A program made the translations under genes and the position numbers. Positions 20,411-34,586 of a stretch of DNA of 64,000 nucleotides are shown here, piece by piece. The DNA is from Paraspadella gotoi (Eukaryota; Chaetognatha), in NCBI GenBank assembly GCA_051294375.1, contig CM119270.1, positions 17,606,893-17,670,892 of the forward strand, read 5' to 3'. How positions within the stretch are numbered: position 1 is the stretch's first letter; each line of letters starts with the position of its first letter. Under the pieces are notes generated by a model. The model did no database searches. It saw only the letters and a list, made by a program, of their open reading frames with translations, and was not told the DNA's origin.

Positions 20411-21206
20411 AAAAAAAAAAAAACCACAACAACACAAAAGATCAACTCTCGGACTTAATTCCCCTCATTAATTTAAGGACGAACGATTCAACTCTCAATT
20501 TTCGACGGAACAGATTCCATTCTCAATCTTCATTAGCGAATGACAAAAGAAGAAGATATTCCCACGGCAACAACAACAACAACAACAACAACAAAGAAAA
20601 TTGAACCAGAAACTTTTTTCATTTTAAATTTTTTCTGTTTTTTTTTTCTCTCTCTCATCTCTTTGTCTCTTCTATCTTCAAAAGCTCAAGAAATTGCACG
20701 AAATTAAACGGAATTTTTACAAAAGAAAACAAACAAACAAACAAGCAAACAAACAAACTATTCGTTAATCTTTCTTCGTGTTAATAAACTATCTTTTTTT
20801 TCCTGTTTAAAAAAAAATTTAATTCATCTGACGGATGCACGATTCCCCCCCCCCCCCTCGCCCCCAAATCCACATCACTTTTTAACGCTGCGCAAAGTTT
20901 ATGTAAAAATACAACAATAAAGCTAAACAAACAATATATATTTAACGCTAAAGCAATAAAAAAAGAAACCAAGAAAGGAGACACCGAAGAGAGCGACGTA
21001 GACGAAAACCACAACAACGACGACGACAACAACAACAACCAGTCGAAAACAAATCGATCCTTTGCCGAAGTCAAAGACGAAGGAAGAATTTATGTAGGCG
21101 AAGAAAAAACGTTTTAAGGGGAAGAAGAAGAAGCAAAACTCGTCCCCTTAAAAATTAAAAAGAAAGAAATTGATAAAAGGAAATTGGGATCAAACAACGA
21201 AGAACT

Positions 21207-21369
21207 NNNNNNNNNNNNNNNNNNNNNNNNNNNNNNNNNNNNNNNNNNNNNNNNNNNNNNNNNNNNNNNNNNNNNNNNNNNNNNNNNNNNNNNNNNNNNN
21301 NNNNNNNNNNNNNNNNNNNNNNNNNNNNNNNNNNNNNNNNNNNNNNNNNNNNNNNNNNNNNNNNNNNNN
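21207..21369. other. Assembly gap, 163 N
   Basis: Internal gap that replaces the (GA)n tract seen at 8245-8339; the length suggests an estimated gap rather than a fixed spacer. Confidence 0.99.
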
Positions 21370-21492
21370 ACTAAAATATGGTCTTTCATTTTTGTAAATA
21401 CTAGTCCAATTCTAGTTTAAATCGATAGCAATTGATTGGAATCATTTTTATCGATTGTTTTTTCCGTTGTTTTTTTTTTCTTCTGTTTTTAG

Positions 21493-21620
21493 GAAAACGA
21501 AAAGAGAATTTGTTTTCCTCCGACCGAGAAGCTCATAGAATATGCAAGGATTTAACGAGAAGCGGGAACAACAAAAACCGACATCATGTTTGTTGTGGCG
21601 AAATAGAGAAGAGAGAAGGG
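21493..21620 (+). CDS. Candidate internal exon (copy 2, frame broken)
   Basis: Same acceptor and order as 8475-8601. EKLIEYA is retained, but indels on both sides shift the frame. Confidence 0.35.
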
Positions 21621-22151
21621 TGTTGAGAGAGAGGAGTGGGAAATAGAGAGGTGGGGGAAAGAGAGGAGAGGAAATAGAGAGGTTGAGGAAAGAGGAGAAA
21701 AAGAGTGGGGAAGGGGGAAACGAAAAAGAAAGGGGTAAGAGAAAGGGAAAAAGAGAGGTGAGACAAAAAAAGAGAAAGAGTCCAGAGAAAAGAATAGGAA
21801 ATAGAGAGGCTGGGAAAGAGAAGGAAAAAAAAGAAATCTGAGAAGAGAGAAAGAGAAGAGAGAAGAGAAAAAGTGGCTGGTTATCTCAGGGTGAAAAAAA
21901 AATAATTAAAATTTAAGCAATCCGATTTTGGCAAAAAGAATATAAACTTTACGAAAATGTATAGCAGAAATAAATACTCGATTAGTTGGTTGAATTACAT
22001 TATACAATATACCTTGCATTCGACAGTGAAAGACGAAAAAGCGATATTTTGAGGTGACAAATTTTTAAATAAAATTAATTTATTATTAATAATATCATTT
22101 ATAAGCACATGAAAACCAAACGTAAGATTAATCTCTTTGCAGCTCTTTTTC

Positions 22152-23660
<1,509 letters not shown>

Positions 23661-23905
23661 AAATAAAGCCATAGTAAAAAATTTGTGAAATTCTTCCCAA
23701 GAGCGATACACCAATGTTTCTGTTTTGGAAAGCAAGCAAACGTTCAGGCTATATTTTCATTTGAACGTTGGTCAAATATAACAATAAAAAAAGATATACT
23801 TATAAACCCTAACCATTTTAAACAAATAAAAAATAACTCTATGCATTCGAGGGAAGAAAAAACTTATAAATAAATTAATGAAACGAATTTATGTCTCCTT
23901 CTCAG

Positions 23906-24154
23906 GCGATTCGTGAATTCGTGAATCAACTTCACATCCATCGACTCGCATCTTCGTCGACCAATCAATTCGAATCACTTGCGATACGCAAACCAATCAA
24001 TCCAGCTTTCTTTCCATCTCTCCATTCTCGTCGTCCTGGCTTAACCTCCACCCGTCTGTACTCCCTACTCACCTCCTCCTCCTCCTCCTCCTCCTCCCCC
24101 TCCTCATCCAAATCTCCTCAAAAACCTCGGCCTCCTTTTAAACGCGTCAAATAA
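23906..24154 (+). CDS. Candidate exon, AIREFVNQLH... (copy 2)
   Basis: Acceptor CCTTCTCAG at 23897-23905; open to 24154 through a CTC-repeat Ser run. The frame differs from copy 3 after the CTC repeat because of an indel. Confidence 0.35.
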   Translation, partial: AIREFVNQLHIHRLASSSTNQFESLAIRKPINPAFFPSLHSRRPGLTSTRLYSLLTSSSSSSSSPSSSKSPQKPRPPFKRVK

Positions 24155-24458
24155 TCCCCTTCCGATTCCTTCGCCCGGACATTTCCCGCCAAATCAGCAA
24201 CGTCGTCGTCGTCAACAGCGCGCCGACGACAACAACAAGCGACGACTTCAACAAAAACACAACGTCAACAAGGTCAACAGTCGTAAAAAACAACCGCCGA
24301 GCGGATAAAAAAACATCAGCATACAAAGTCTATTTAAAAAAAAAAAGAAACAAAAGGCGAGGAAAAAAAAACAACGAAAACAAAACATTCGAAAACAAAA
24401 ACCAATCGAGAGAGAACGACGACGACGAAAAAAGAGGACGACGTCCAAAAACCGACCG

Positions 24459-24462
24459 AGGA

Positions 24463-24498
<36 letters not shown>
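24459..24498. repeat. (ACG)n trinucleotide repeat (copy 2)
   Basis: Near-perfect ACG run, matched at 11450-11475 and 35144-35176. It gives poly-Arg or poly-Val ORFs that I reject as genes. Confidence 0.9.
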
Positions 24499-24499
<1 letters not shown>

Positions 24500-24718
24500 A
24501 CTGATCCCTCTCGGTTCTCGAGTCCATTACGTCGAATTCTCGTTGTACCAATTCCTAAATCCAGACCCAGAGGAGGAAAAAAAGAAAGGAAAAGGAGGAA
24601 AAGAAAAGGAGAAGAGTTAAAAAAAGGAAATAAGGAAAGAAAAAGGGAGAAAAAGGAGATTTGGACAAGCGATTCGTCGGTGTTGCGTGTGGTCTTTTTT
24701 TTTCCGAGGGCACTTAGT

Positions 24719-24719
<1 letters not shown>

Positions 24720-24776
<57 letters not shown>

Positions 24777-24781
24777 TCCTC

Positions 24782-24814
<33 letters not shown>

Positions 24815-24815
24815 A
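24720..24815. repeat. (CT)n microsatellite (copy 2)
   Basis: Interrupted CT dinucleotides. Confidence 0.95.
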
Positions 24816-24884
24816 CACCATCGGCGCTCCCTTCCAGAGTCAACCGTCCGCTTCTTCACACGACTTCCGCTTCTGAGAACTTAC

Positions 24885-24949
24885 CCTGATTTGGGACTCA
24901 CCAACCCCAGCATCTCCCTCTGAGAGTTTCTGTCCGTTTCAGACGACAG
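24885..24949 (-). CDS. Candidate minus-strand exon with tandem donors (copy 2)
   Basis: Identical in length and frame to 35615-35551; the alternative donor gives 24949-24902. Confidence 0.38.
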
Positions 24950-25139
24950 CTGTGATCGTTTCGAGAAAACCGTCGATTGGATCAGCAAGACTTAAATAGT
25001 TATTTTTGTCAAAGTCTATTTTAAATGATATTTGATAAAATTCAAGTTTCTGAGAAAATATTAACGATCTCGCTGCAGACCTGACCCATCCTTGTCGCCG
25101 CGTCTTTTAGCGTTCTTTCGTAATCCCCTACCAACTCTT

Positions 25140-25240
25140 ACCCACAAGGCCCAACCAGGCCGACCCACAAGGCCGACCCACTCCGCCCCCATACCGCCCA
25201 CGCCCCACGCCCCACTCCCCACTCCCACGCCCAACCCTAA
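25140..25240 (-). other. G-quadruplex-prone block on minus strand (copy 2)
   Basis: Same C-run series as copy 1, core 25182-25232. Confidence 0.65.
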
Positions 25241-25249
25241 CCTCGGCCA

Positions 25250-28100
25250 TCGTCAATTTCACCAGCCAAGTTTTTCCCCCTTATTTTTTTCGCACGTCCA
25301 CGGGTTTTTTTTTCGCGAGCGATTCTCAAGACGAGAGAGTGGCGAGAGAGAGCGGGCAGAAAATATTACGAGGAGAGAGAGAGAGTGCGAATCAGCCCTT
25401 TGCGTGCGAGCGTGCACAAAACTGCGCGCATTGACACGGAAGCTATGACGCTCGTCAAACTTTGAAAAAATAAAAAGATAAAAAGTGAGAAAAATGAAAG
25501 AAAAACGACGTAATTTCTGTGATGACTTGAAAGTAAAAAAAAAGGAAAAAAAGGAAAGAAAAAAAGAAAAAAAATCCATTTCATTCGCGAAAGAAAAAAA
25601 ATAATACTGCGATTGGATTGAACGATCGAGCGAAAGAATCGATGACAATAAAAAGGGACAAACGGACAGACGGACTAACGGACACTAAACGACGAAAAAC
25701 AAACAGAAATGGATTCCGTGTGAATTCCTGAAAAAAATGACTACGCCTTCCTAACCCCTTCACCCAATCGATTTCCTCACCCGCTCGCCTTCACCCGCTA
25801 CTACGCGAGTCTCTGTGAATCTGAGTGAATCTTTTGTGAATCTCGGGGAATTCTCCCGATCCGGACGACGACGACGACGACAAAGTCGTCCAAAAAATCG
25901 ATAGTAGAAGGAAATCGAGAAAAAGGAAAAAAAAACTCTTCTCTTCTCAAAAAAGGGATTAAAAGGAAAGAAAAAGGGAAGAAAAAAGGGTAAAAAGAGA
26001 ATAAATAAAGATAAAAAGGAAAAAACTCAAAAAAAGGGATAAAAGGGAAGAAAAGGGATAAAAAAAGGGAAGAAAAAGGGATAAAAGGGAGAAAAAAGTA
26101 TAAAAAAAGGAAGGAGGATACAAAAAGGGCGGTTTAAATGAGAAAAGAACTGGAGGGGAAAAAATAAAGGGAGCACAAACAGAATAATGGATGAAATTTT
26201 AAAAAAAAAGTAAAAGAGACAAAAAAGTAAGAATTGAAAGAGAACCGATAGTACGGTAGGCGCGCAAAAGAGAGAGGTCCGACTTTCATCGTTTTCATCG
26301 GAAACAAACCCAACTTGTAGAAAAAGGATAGGAAAAAAACAAAACAAATAGAAGATAAAAAAAAACTAGATAACGAGAAGAGAAGCCCTTTTAAAAAGTC
26401 CCGTTCGTCGGAAAAAAGACAAAAAAAAATAAAAATAAAAAAGAAAGAAAAAAGAAAAAAATAAAAGGGTTAAAACAAAAGGAAACGTGACGAAAAAAGA
26501 AATTGGAGGAAGACAATTTTCTTCTTTTTCTCTGCGAAAAAAAAACAAAAGACAATTCGTTTGGGAGTCGATATTGCATAATAATAATAAAAGGAAAGAA
26601 AGAACTAAAGAAAATATCCAATAATAATCCCAACAAAACGACAACAGCCACGAATTAGACAACAACAACCAAGAGTTTCCTCCTCGCCAACGCGGAAAAA
26701 TCTGTTAAAAATCGTTTCGACGAAAAAAAAAAAAAAGAAAAGAAAGAAAGAAAGTTTTCTTCTTTTTTTTTCCTCCTCGCGCCCATAAACGAAAGAAAAA
26801 AATGCTTTCATCAGCGTTCGAGACGCGGAAAGAGAAGTGAGAGTAATAGGAGTTAGAGAAGAGAGTAAAAGAGGGAAAGTAAAAAGAGAAGAGAAGATAA
26901 GCAAAGAGGCAGAGGATAAAAAAATCCGAGAGCTTAAGGGACGATCAAAATCCGTCGCGCGGAGAAGTTTTTAAGGGGAAGTCGAGAACAACGCAAAGAA
27001 AAATATATACGCGTAAAAAATTTTAAGGCTAAAAATTTTAAAAAAATTATTTTTGGATATATATACTAACAAAAAAAAAAGCCGCGATTGAATTGATTGT
27101 GGGGATTCCTAATCCCTAACAATAATCGTTAGAAATATCTCGAAACAAAAAACCATTCTGGATTTTATTAAAACCATAAATCATTCAGTTCTTCGTCCTC
27201 ACGCTACAAAATAAATAAATAATAATAAAAAAGCTATAAATACAAGTGAAAACGTTCATTTCAAAAGTTAATATAAAAATTAAAAAAACCCAACAATTCC
27301 AATTTCGATTCGTCTCTTCCAAAGAACCAACGACAAAATCCTCTCTGCCACCGTCATTTTCTTCGTCCTCTCTCTATCTGTCTCAGTCATTTTTTTCGTC
27401 TCTCTCTTCTTCTATCTGTCTCCGCGTCTTAACGTGGTTTTAATCGATATCGTCCGCAGCAGCCAACAACCCTAAACCCCGCCAAACCCCCCCCCCAAAA
27501 AAAAATATATATTTCGCTCCGTTCATAAACGATAATAACTTTTAAGTTTGTTTGTTTGTTATTTTTTTTCTCTATTTCTCGTTCGTTGTTTACGATTTTT
27601 ACCGTCTGTTACTTATCGTCGGACTCGTAATTCTTTCCGTGTCACGTGACTCTTAATCGTCCACGTTTTTTTTGTTTATTACCAAAAAAATAAAAAAAAT
27701 AAAAACTATTGTAAACATTTTTAAAAACTTTATGACGAAAAAAAAAATTAAACGATAACGACGCCTTCCGGGAAATTGACTCGGAACAAGAGGACGAAAC
27801 AAATCGAAAGTAAAAGAAACGTAAACGAAACAAACATATTTTTTTTTGTTTTTTTTTCTCGACGCATGCTTTTTCTTTTATAACACAAGAACGCGAAGAA
27901 AGAAATGTTTTGAAATTAAGGAAAAACAAGGAAAACAAAAACAACAAAAAAATAAAAACACAAAACTTATAAAGCTTCTTGTTCGCAAGTTTTATCTCAA
28001 GTCTACAACAAACAATTATCGATTATCCTAAGTCAAAAATAAAAAAAGACGAAAAAAAAAAAAATTAACTCAAAGTAGGTTAAAAAAAAAACAATCTTGG
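25250..28100. other. Purine/A-rich region with no firm gene (copy 2)
   Basis: Matches 12360-15300. The GTCACGTGAC palindrome is at 27641-27650. Confidence 0.4.
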
Positions 28101-28105
28101 GAAAA

Positions 28106-28187
28106 TTAATCGTCATCAAAGTCCACGACTCTCACATTTGTTTCGTGACTCTCACCGACTCGCGTGAAATTGTCTCGATCCCCGCGT
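28106..28187 (-). CDS. Candidate minus-strand terminal exon (cleanest copy)
   Basis: On the minus strand a long T/G/C-rich tract (TTTTTTTGGTTTGGTTTTC) ends in ACAAG at 28192-28188. From 28187 a frame stays open for 26 codons to a TAA at 28108-28106. The peptide is RGDRDNFTRVGESHETNVRV followed by VDFDDD and stop; the acidic C-terminus is conserved in all copies. The upstream exon must end in phase 2. The exon at 29541-29481 lies upstream on this strand but ends in a different phase, so at least one exon is missing or one of the two calls is wrong. No family recognised. Confidence 0.42.
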
Positions 28188-28508
28188 CTTGTGAAAACCA
28201 AACCAAAAAAACACAAACGCAAAAAAAAACGAAACCAAGTACCAATAAAGTACATTGAATATACGAGAAAATCGACTATCGGACGGATTAATTTACTAAT
28301 TTCCTCTTGCTACTAAAATGGCATTCGATTTGATAATTTCAAATCCCAAAGTGCTCGACACAATATTTGTCTCACTCCCCGTCCAAGGCGAAACAAAGAA
28401 AAAAAAAAAAACCCAAAAAGACAATCTTAACTCGCGAAAAAAAAACAACAAAAAACAAAACTAAATTCGTTGATTCGAGAGAAATGAATTAAACTTAAAA
28501 GAAAATTA

Positions 28509-28529
28509 TAAACACACACACACACACAC
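28509..28529. repeat. (AC)n microsatellite (copy 2)
   Basis: About nine CA units; shorter arrays at 39173-39187 and 53934-53952, absent in copy 1. Confidence 0.9.
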
Positions 28530-29454
28530 CAAAAAAGCCGTTCTCTTTTTGAATTCGTGTTCGAGTACACACACGACGAAAAAAACTAAACGAATAAAAT
28601 TTCCGTGTGTGACTAAGAATTGAAAAAAATTAACGTATAACCGAGATGAAGACGAAAATATCGATTATTTTTAAAAAAATAGCAGATCGCAAACATATAT
28701 GCGCATAAATATATATTATAGCTAGATACAAATATATATTATATATAGCCAGCTTGCCACACACTCTCGCTTGAACGACACACCGTTTCAAATTTCTTTT
28801 TTTTTTTTTGCCCCATTGATTTCGTTTCGTTTTGATTTTACAAGCAGCGGTGCTTGCATTAATCATTTTTCGCATCTTTGTCGCAAAAAGAAAAGTCCGA
28901 CTGCTACTCAAAACTTCGGACGGCGATCTTATTTTAGTTATAATTGTATCGGATCGTTCAATATACATTTCATTTCGCTCGCTTTTTCATTAAATATCGA
29001 ACGAACCGGATTTTGTTTATGATTAAACTTCTTTGTTCAAATCAACGCTTATTAAAAAAAAAAACCAAAAAAAAAACAACAACTAAAATAACAACAAAAA
29101 AGTCTACTAACCGCTTTGCATCGCAAAAACAAAAACAAAAAAAATCTGCTATAAAAAAAAATAATCGAGAATCGAACCTTCACTAATCGTTTGCGAGATT
29201 TCACGAATAAAAAAACCACCTGCGATGAAATAAGACATCGTAGGAAAAACGACCTAGAAGACAGTACAAGTGATCACATTGTTCCCGCTCGATTTCACTC
29301 GGTTAAGCACTAGAACCGCCACCATCGAGAACAAACCAACAAAACCAGTACAAAAAGCCGCTAACCTCCCAAAGCGATAAAAAGGAAGAAACGGCGGATT
29401 CGCGTTCTGCCCAGGAAACCCCCAAAAAGGGTCGAATAGTCGTAACCCCCACTT

Positions 29455-29505
29455 CCCTGTGAGGACGGACCCGTACTCACCCGAGTAAGGTTCGTCCTTA
29501 CGAGG
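29455..29505 (+). ncRNA. 51-nt stem-loop, possible structured RNA element
   Basis: CCCTGTGAGGACGGACC (29455-29471) pairs with GGTTCGTCCTTACGAGG (29489-29505): 16 of 17 positions pair, three as G-U wobbles, with one C-A mismatch. Inside it, TACTC (29474-29478) pairs with GAGTA (29483-29487) around an ACCC loop. The wobbles pair only in plus-strand RNA; on the minus strand they become A-C mismatches. This favours a plus-strand transcript if the fold is functional. It is shorter than a typical pre-miRNA. It overlaps exon candidates on both strands, so it could also be a chance fold in coding DNA. Confidence 0.35.
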
Positions 29506-29541
29506 CACTGCCCGACAATACCTCATACAAACGCCAGCTTA
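29481..29541 (-). CDS. Candidate minus-strand exon (copy 2)
   Basis: Same exon as 40207-40146 with one missing base. Unspliced, the minus frame here is open for 90 codons (29526-29254, containing DPFWGFPGQNANPP and a hydrophobic stretch) into the copy-specific block. Confidence 0.28.
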
Positions 29542-29599
29542 CTGCATCATTCTGCTTCAGGTGAGAAAAAGGTCATGCGAAGGTTTGATGAAATGGATT

Positions 29600-29602
29600 T
29601 AA

Positions 29603-29666
<64 letters not shown>

Positions 29667-29697
29667 AGAGAGAAGAGAGAGAGAGGAGAGAGAGTGA
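29600..29697. repeat. (GA)n microsatellite (copy 2)
   Basis: Lies between donor CTTCAG|GTGAGA (29560) and acceptor TTTTTTCGCAG (29756). Confidence 0.95.
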
Positions 29698-30461
29698 GCT
29701 TTACACTACGCATCTTTGTTAATCTTTTGTTTAAATTTTCCTCGATTTTTTCGCAGGACAGTTCTGCCGTCGATCTTCATCCCCGCTGCTCCGCTCCATC
29801 ACAATTAAAAGAAAAACAAATAAACAAAAAGATTCTTCATCGCTATCGTAGCTACTGCGCAAAAAAGAAAAAATAATGCTCTCATAAAAATAAATAAACA
29901 AACCCCCCCCCAAAAAAAAATATACTTACCTTCGATACATTAACGCAACTAGGCAGTAGTCAGTTTAAAAAAAATACAAACTAAAGTTTTTGTTTAACTT
30001 ACTCTCGTTACTAAATCGTCTCTTTCATTGTCTTGCTATCTCGCTTTCCCTTCCTGTCTTGTTATTCGTGCCGGCCTCCCCTGCCCAACAAATATAATAT
30101 GTTTATTATTCACTAGTGCGTATCACGTCATCGTCTAAGTAAGAGAAGAAAAGAAAAAATATTCGTAGTTATACTTAGTCGTACCCTTCTAACGAGAGTG
30201 TTAGAATTAGAGAAATGATGTTTTAAAATCTGAACTAATTATTACTAAAAACAAAAATAACTACAAAATTCGTTAGAAACCCTTACATCCGCGACACGTT
30301 GCTCTCTCTCTCTTTCTCTCCCGACAATTTTACTTCTTTCGAATAAATAATCGTTTTCCTTTCAAAAACCTAAAAGAATAAAATAAATCTGAATATTCAT
30401 AAAATAAGAAAAAAATAGTTAAAAGTGGAAAAAAGCGAAAATATTGCTTCGGACTCTTGTG

Positions 30462-30613
30462 ACCTTGAGCATAAAAACGCTCGTCAGCCTCGTTGCATCC
30501 CGTCGCATCTCGATGTACTGCCTTTTTTCTCTCTCTCTCTCTCTTTTGATGCTCTCTCCAAGTTTCTCGTCGTCTCGGCGACGAACCGACTTCCAGTTTT
30601 TTTTTTTACGAAG
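30462..30613 (+). promoter_or_regulatory. Promoter and first non-coding exon (copy 2)
   Basis: TGACCTTGA and CATAAAA as in copy 1 (TATA-like at 30470). The exon ends CGAAG|GTGAGT at 30613. The leader differs from copy 1 by several substitutions as well as indels. Confidence 0.45.
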
Positions 30614-31425
30614 GTGAGTTGTCGTCGTTGTTGGTCGTCGTCGGCGTTGTGTCGTTTGTGTTGATTGTCTTATTTTGTGTGGCATTGTGTAGAGTTCATG
30701 GGTAAATCCATGGAATGGATGTGAATGCGAAAAATGCCTCGTATTTTCACTCGTGACCACGAATAGCGTTTCTAGGCTTTCTTTCATTTATGAAATGTGG
30801 TAAGGTGAAGCTTCCGGTTTCTAAAATCAAATTCCAACTCAATTTTATTTTTTTTTTGTATCTTCATTTTATTTTTTCGTGTTTTATGAAAAATCGATGA
30901 ATCGTGAAACGAAATCCAGTTTCACACTGATCGTTTGTTTTTTTTTAGAAAAAAAAATTTAAAAAAGCAATAATATCAAGAGTTGAAAGCATGTTTATTA
31001 ATTGAAAATAACCTTGTGTGACTGACAGTCATCTAACTATCTAAGGATGTCGATTACCCAATCTGTTCTAATTAGGACTATTCACTAGGCGTTTTCATAC
31101 AGAATTTATTTATGACAACATGGATTATTATTCAGAAATTATAATTCAGGATTGATGATGAACCAAAATCTGTTGAGACTTGAAAACAACATCAAAGAAG
31201 AAAATTTTTTTTGGTTATATCTATTTCGGAAAGAGAGAGGAGAATGAGAGAGAGAAGAGAGAGGAGAGAAGAGAGAGAGAGATCGATAGGCGATAGAGAT
31301 ACTAACGTGCCTCATTTATTTTGACCCTATTATCTCAAACAGTTATACTGGAACCAATTAATTTTAATCTAATACAGAGAAATAGTAGTATTCCCTTAAA
31401 CTTTTTTTTTCCAATCTTCCCACAG

Positions 31426-31662
31426 GACGTTTCCGCATCTCGGCCGCAGCATATCCGCCCATATCTCAGCAGCAGCAGCATTTCTCCTCTTGCCTTCAAT
31501 CGTCCGCTTTGCCTCGACCGACCGGGTTTGCCGCAACTTGCAGCAACACCTCTAACCTTCTCTCTACATCTTGAACTTGTTATTATTTTTTTGTGTTCGT
31601 CCGAACTTCGCTTCTGGAGATCCAAGTTGGATATTCGTTCTTTTCATCCAAAAAACTGAGAA
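31426..31662 (+). other. Exon 2, probably 5' UTR (copy 2)
   Basis: Acceptor CCCACAG at 31419-31425. The donor is degraded (GAGAATGTTAACG). Confidence 0.4.
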
Positions 31663-31744
31663 TGTTAACGGCAAAAAACATCTCCTATAATTTACTTATA
31701 TATAAAACTTATTTTAACGGATTCTAATATGTCTCATTTTGCAG

Positions 31745-32339
31745 CATCTACACTACGCTCTGCTTTGCAGAAAACGTCCACAACACAAGGGAGCATCTCA
31801 TAATATCGAATTAATTCAACTCCTTTTAATTTTTACCTTATTCCTTATTTTACAACATTTTTATTCATTAACCTTACTCGAGCAACGCTTTACAATTAGT
31901 CTACCGGGTAGAAAACTTTATCGAATGTTACTCCATAGACAAAATTTCGCTTGGATAACGAATCTAACTACGACAATAAAAAAGACGTCTATGCACAGGA
32001 TCAAATTCCGAAATAAAAACAAAAGATCAGAACACTTGCCAAATTCAGCGAGTTCGACCCTTCGTTGAGCCGTCGCTGTTAAGGTCAAGGAAAAGTTTTG
32101 TTTACCCAAAAAATAAAACAAAAACAATCGAAAGGAAAACGAAAACAAAACAAAAAACAACACCCTCTTTTATTAATAAAAAAACTCTTCAAGATTGAAG
32201 AATCCTTTGAAAAAAAAAAAAGTTTAAAAAAACTCACAATCTACACCCCTTTAAAAAATGACATCCCGCAGAAAACAAACACGCTCTAGTATCAAAACAA
32301 AAACAACAACAACAACAACAACGACCACAAAACAAAATC
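31745..32339 (+). other. Exon 3, 5' untranslated part (copy 2)
   Basis: Acceptor TCATTTTGCAG at 31734-31744, then leader to the start codon at 32340. Confidence 0.4.
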
Positions 32340-32550
32340 ATGGGGAAGAGCGGGAAAAAGAGCGAGGCGGCAGAAACGACCGTCGCAGAACAGCAGCGGC
32401 GGCGTGCGGGAACGTCAAAAAGCGGGCAAATGCGTCGAGGGAAGCAGGATTCGTCTACGCGACCGAGCGACGTGGCCACAACCACAGTCATGCCACCGCC
32501 GAAAGATGGAAACAGACAGTCCGGGATATCGCCGTCCTCGGAGCGCCATG
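32340..32550 (+). CDS. First coding exon (copy 2)
   Basis: MGKSGKKS is intact. A deletion soon after shifts the frame, which is partly restored later. The end CGCCATG|GTGAGT matches copy 1. Confidence 0.55.
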
Positions 32551-32612
32551 GTGAGTTTAAGGGGGCTTTGGTGTGTTGGAAGTAGTGATCGGGTGGGAAG
32601 ATTGGGTTTTTG

Positions 32613-32930
32613 ATTTTGTGATTTGATTTGATTTGATTGTCTTGATTTGGATTTAGATTTGATTATGATTTGATGATTGATTAATTGATTATGATGATGT
32701 TGATGATTAGATGATTTAGATTTGATAAAATGATATGATAGATATGATATATATGATATTGATATGATACTGATTTGATGTTGGATTTAGATTGATTAGA
32801 TTTGATTTGATTTGATTTGTTGATTGTGATTTGATTTGATATTTGTGATTTGATATTGATTTGATTATTGATTATTGAATTGTTTGATTGATTGAAGTGA
32901 TTTGATTTGATTTGATTTGTTGTTTGATTT
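32613..32930. repeat. (TTTGA)n repeat (copy 2, degenerate)
   Basis: More irregular than in the other copies, with TGATGA and GATATGA variants. Confidence 0.9.
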
Positions 32931-33083
32931 AGTTAATGGAGTGATAATGATATCCGGGAATAAATTGATGAATCAATGATTCGATCATAGAGGTAATGAA
33001 TATCATATAGAAATTAGATTTAACGCATTTTCGTACATTTTTACCTGTTTGGACAATAGTATTTTTTTTAATGCTCGTATCTT

Positions 33084-33108
33084 NNNNNNNNNNNNNNNNN
33101 NNNNNNNN
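33084..33108. other. Assembly gap, 25 N
   Basis: Between copy 2 and the truncated start of copy 3. Confidence 0.99.
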
Positions 33109-33145
<37 letters not shown>

Positions 33146-33555
33146 GGACAAATCAATAAGATTAGATCAGAGTTCCTACGGTTTTCAGATGGAAACGTTT
33201 AAATTTTATTAATAACTATTTTTTTGAAAAATTTAATGACTTCACTGTGGTTTTAAATAGATCTCATATGAACAAAAAAAGTTGTTTAGTAGTGTTCGAG
33301 CTAAAAATTTTAACTAAATTATAAAAAAAAAAAAAAACAACTAAAAGCTAAAAAAATTAACTGTATCTTTTTTTTGTTGTAATTTTTAAAATCTACGCAA
33401 AAAAATGCAGAAAAAATCTCGTGGTTGTAATAATCTGGAAAAATATTTCACACATTCTTATGAATTAGACGAATCACAATCGGAGATTCGACCTCTGAGA
33501 TTTTTCTTGGTTTCCTTCTTTTTCCTTGTTCCATGAGGGTCGAAAAAGAAATGGA

Positions 33556-33561
<6 letters not shown>

Positions 33562-33591
<30 letters not shown>

Positions 33592-33681
33592 AAGAGAGGA
33601 GAGAGGAGAGAGAGAGAGAGGAGAGAAGAGAGAGAGTTAGAGTGAGAGAGAGAAAGAGAGAGAGAGGAGTGAGAGTGAAAG

Positions 33682-33713
<32 letters not shown>

Positions 33714-33752
33714 GTGAGGAAAGAGGAGAAGGGGAGAGAGAGAGTGAGAGAT

Positions 33753-33785
<33 letters not shown>

Positions 33786-34192
33786 CGAGAGAGAGAGAGT
33801 GATGAGAGAGAGAGAGAGATGATAGAGAGAGTTAGAGTGAGAGATGAGAGAGAGAGAGAGAGAGAGGAGATGAGAGAAGAGAGAGAGAGAGAGAGAGAAA
33901 AATAAGAGGAAACGATTGTACCAGCATAAAAAAGAGAGCAGCGAAGTAAGTATCAAGCCATTAGTGAAAAAAAAACCCTTGTTCCCTGCTTCCCATTTTT
34001 TCTTCCTATTTACCCGTTTGCGCGCGCAAATACGCGCAAAAGCACGAACAGATGCGCGCGAGTAAAAGTGCGTGCGTCGCACGCGCAACATTCCCCGCTT
34101 TCGCCCGCGAGATTGAGACGAAAAAACTTCTTTGAATAATTCCCGCCTTATCACGTTAGGCTCATTTCCTTCAATCTTTAAACGAGAGAGAG

Positions 34193-34251
<59 letters not shown>

Positions 34252-34342
34252 AGAAGAGAGAGAGGAGAAGAGGAGAGCAGGAAGGACGGAGGTCTGAGAG
34301 ATGAGAGATAAGATGGAGAGAGAGAGAGACTGAGAGAGAGTA
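33562..34342. repeat. GA microsatellite block (copy 3)
   Basis: GA tracts at 33562-33900 and 34183-34340 with a GCGCGC patch between (34018-34085). Confidence 0.9.
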
Positions 34343-34586
34343 AAGAATAAATAAGCCATAGTAAAAATTGTGAAATTCTTCCCAAGAGCGTACACCAATG
34401 TTTCTGTTTGGAAAGCAAGCAACGTTCAGGCTATTTTTCATTTGAACGTTGGTCAAATATAACAATAAAAAAAGGTATACTTATAAACCCTAACCATTTT
34501 AAACAAATAAAAAATAACTCTATGCATTCGAGGGAAGAAAAAACTATAAATAAATTAATGAAACGATATTATTGTCTCCTTCTCAG

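Noticed and set aside
24330-24551. Poly-Val and poly-Arg ORFs
   Set aside because: Produced by (ACG)n trinucleotide repeat; array length differs between copies.
33474-34418. 314-codon minus-strand ORF, the longest in the window
   Set aside because: Mostly Ser/Leu from (CT)n. Copies 1 and 2 do not keep the frame.
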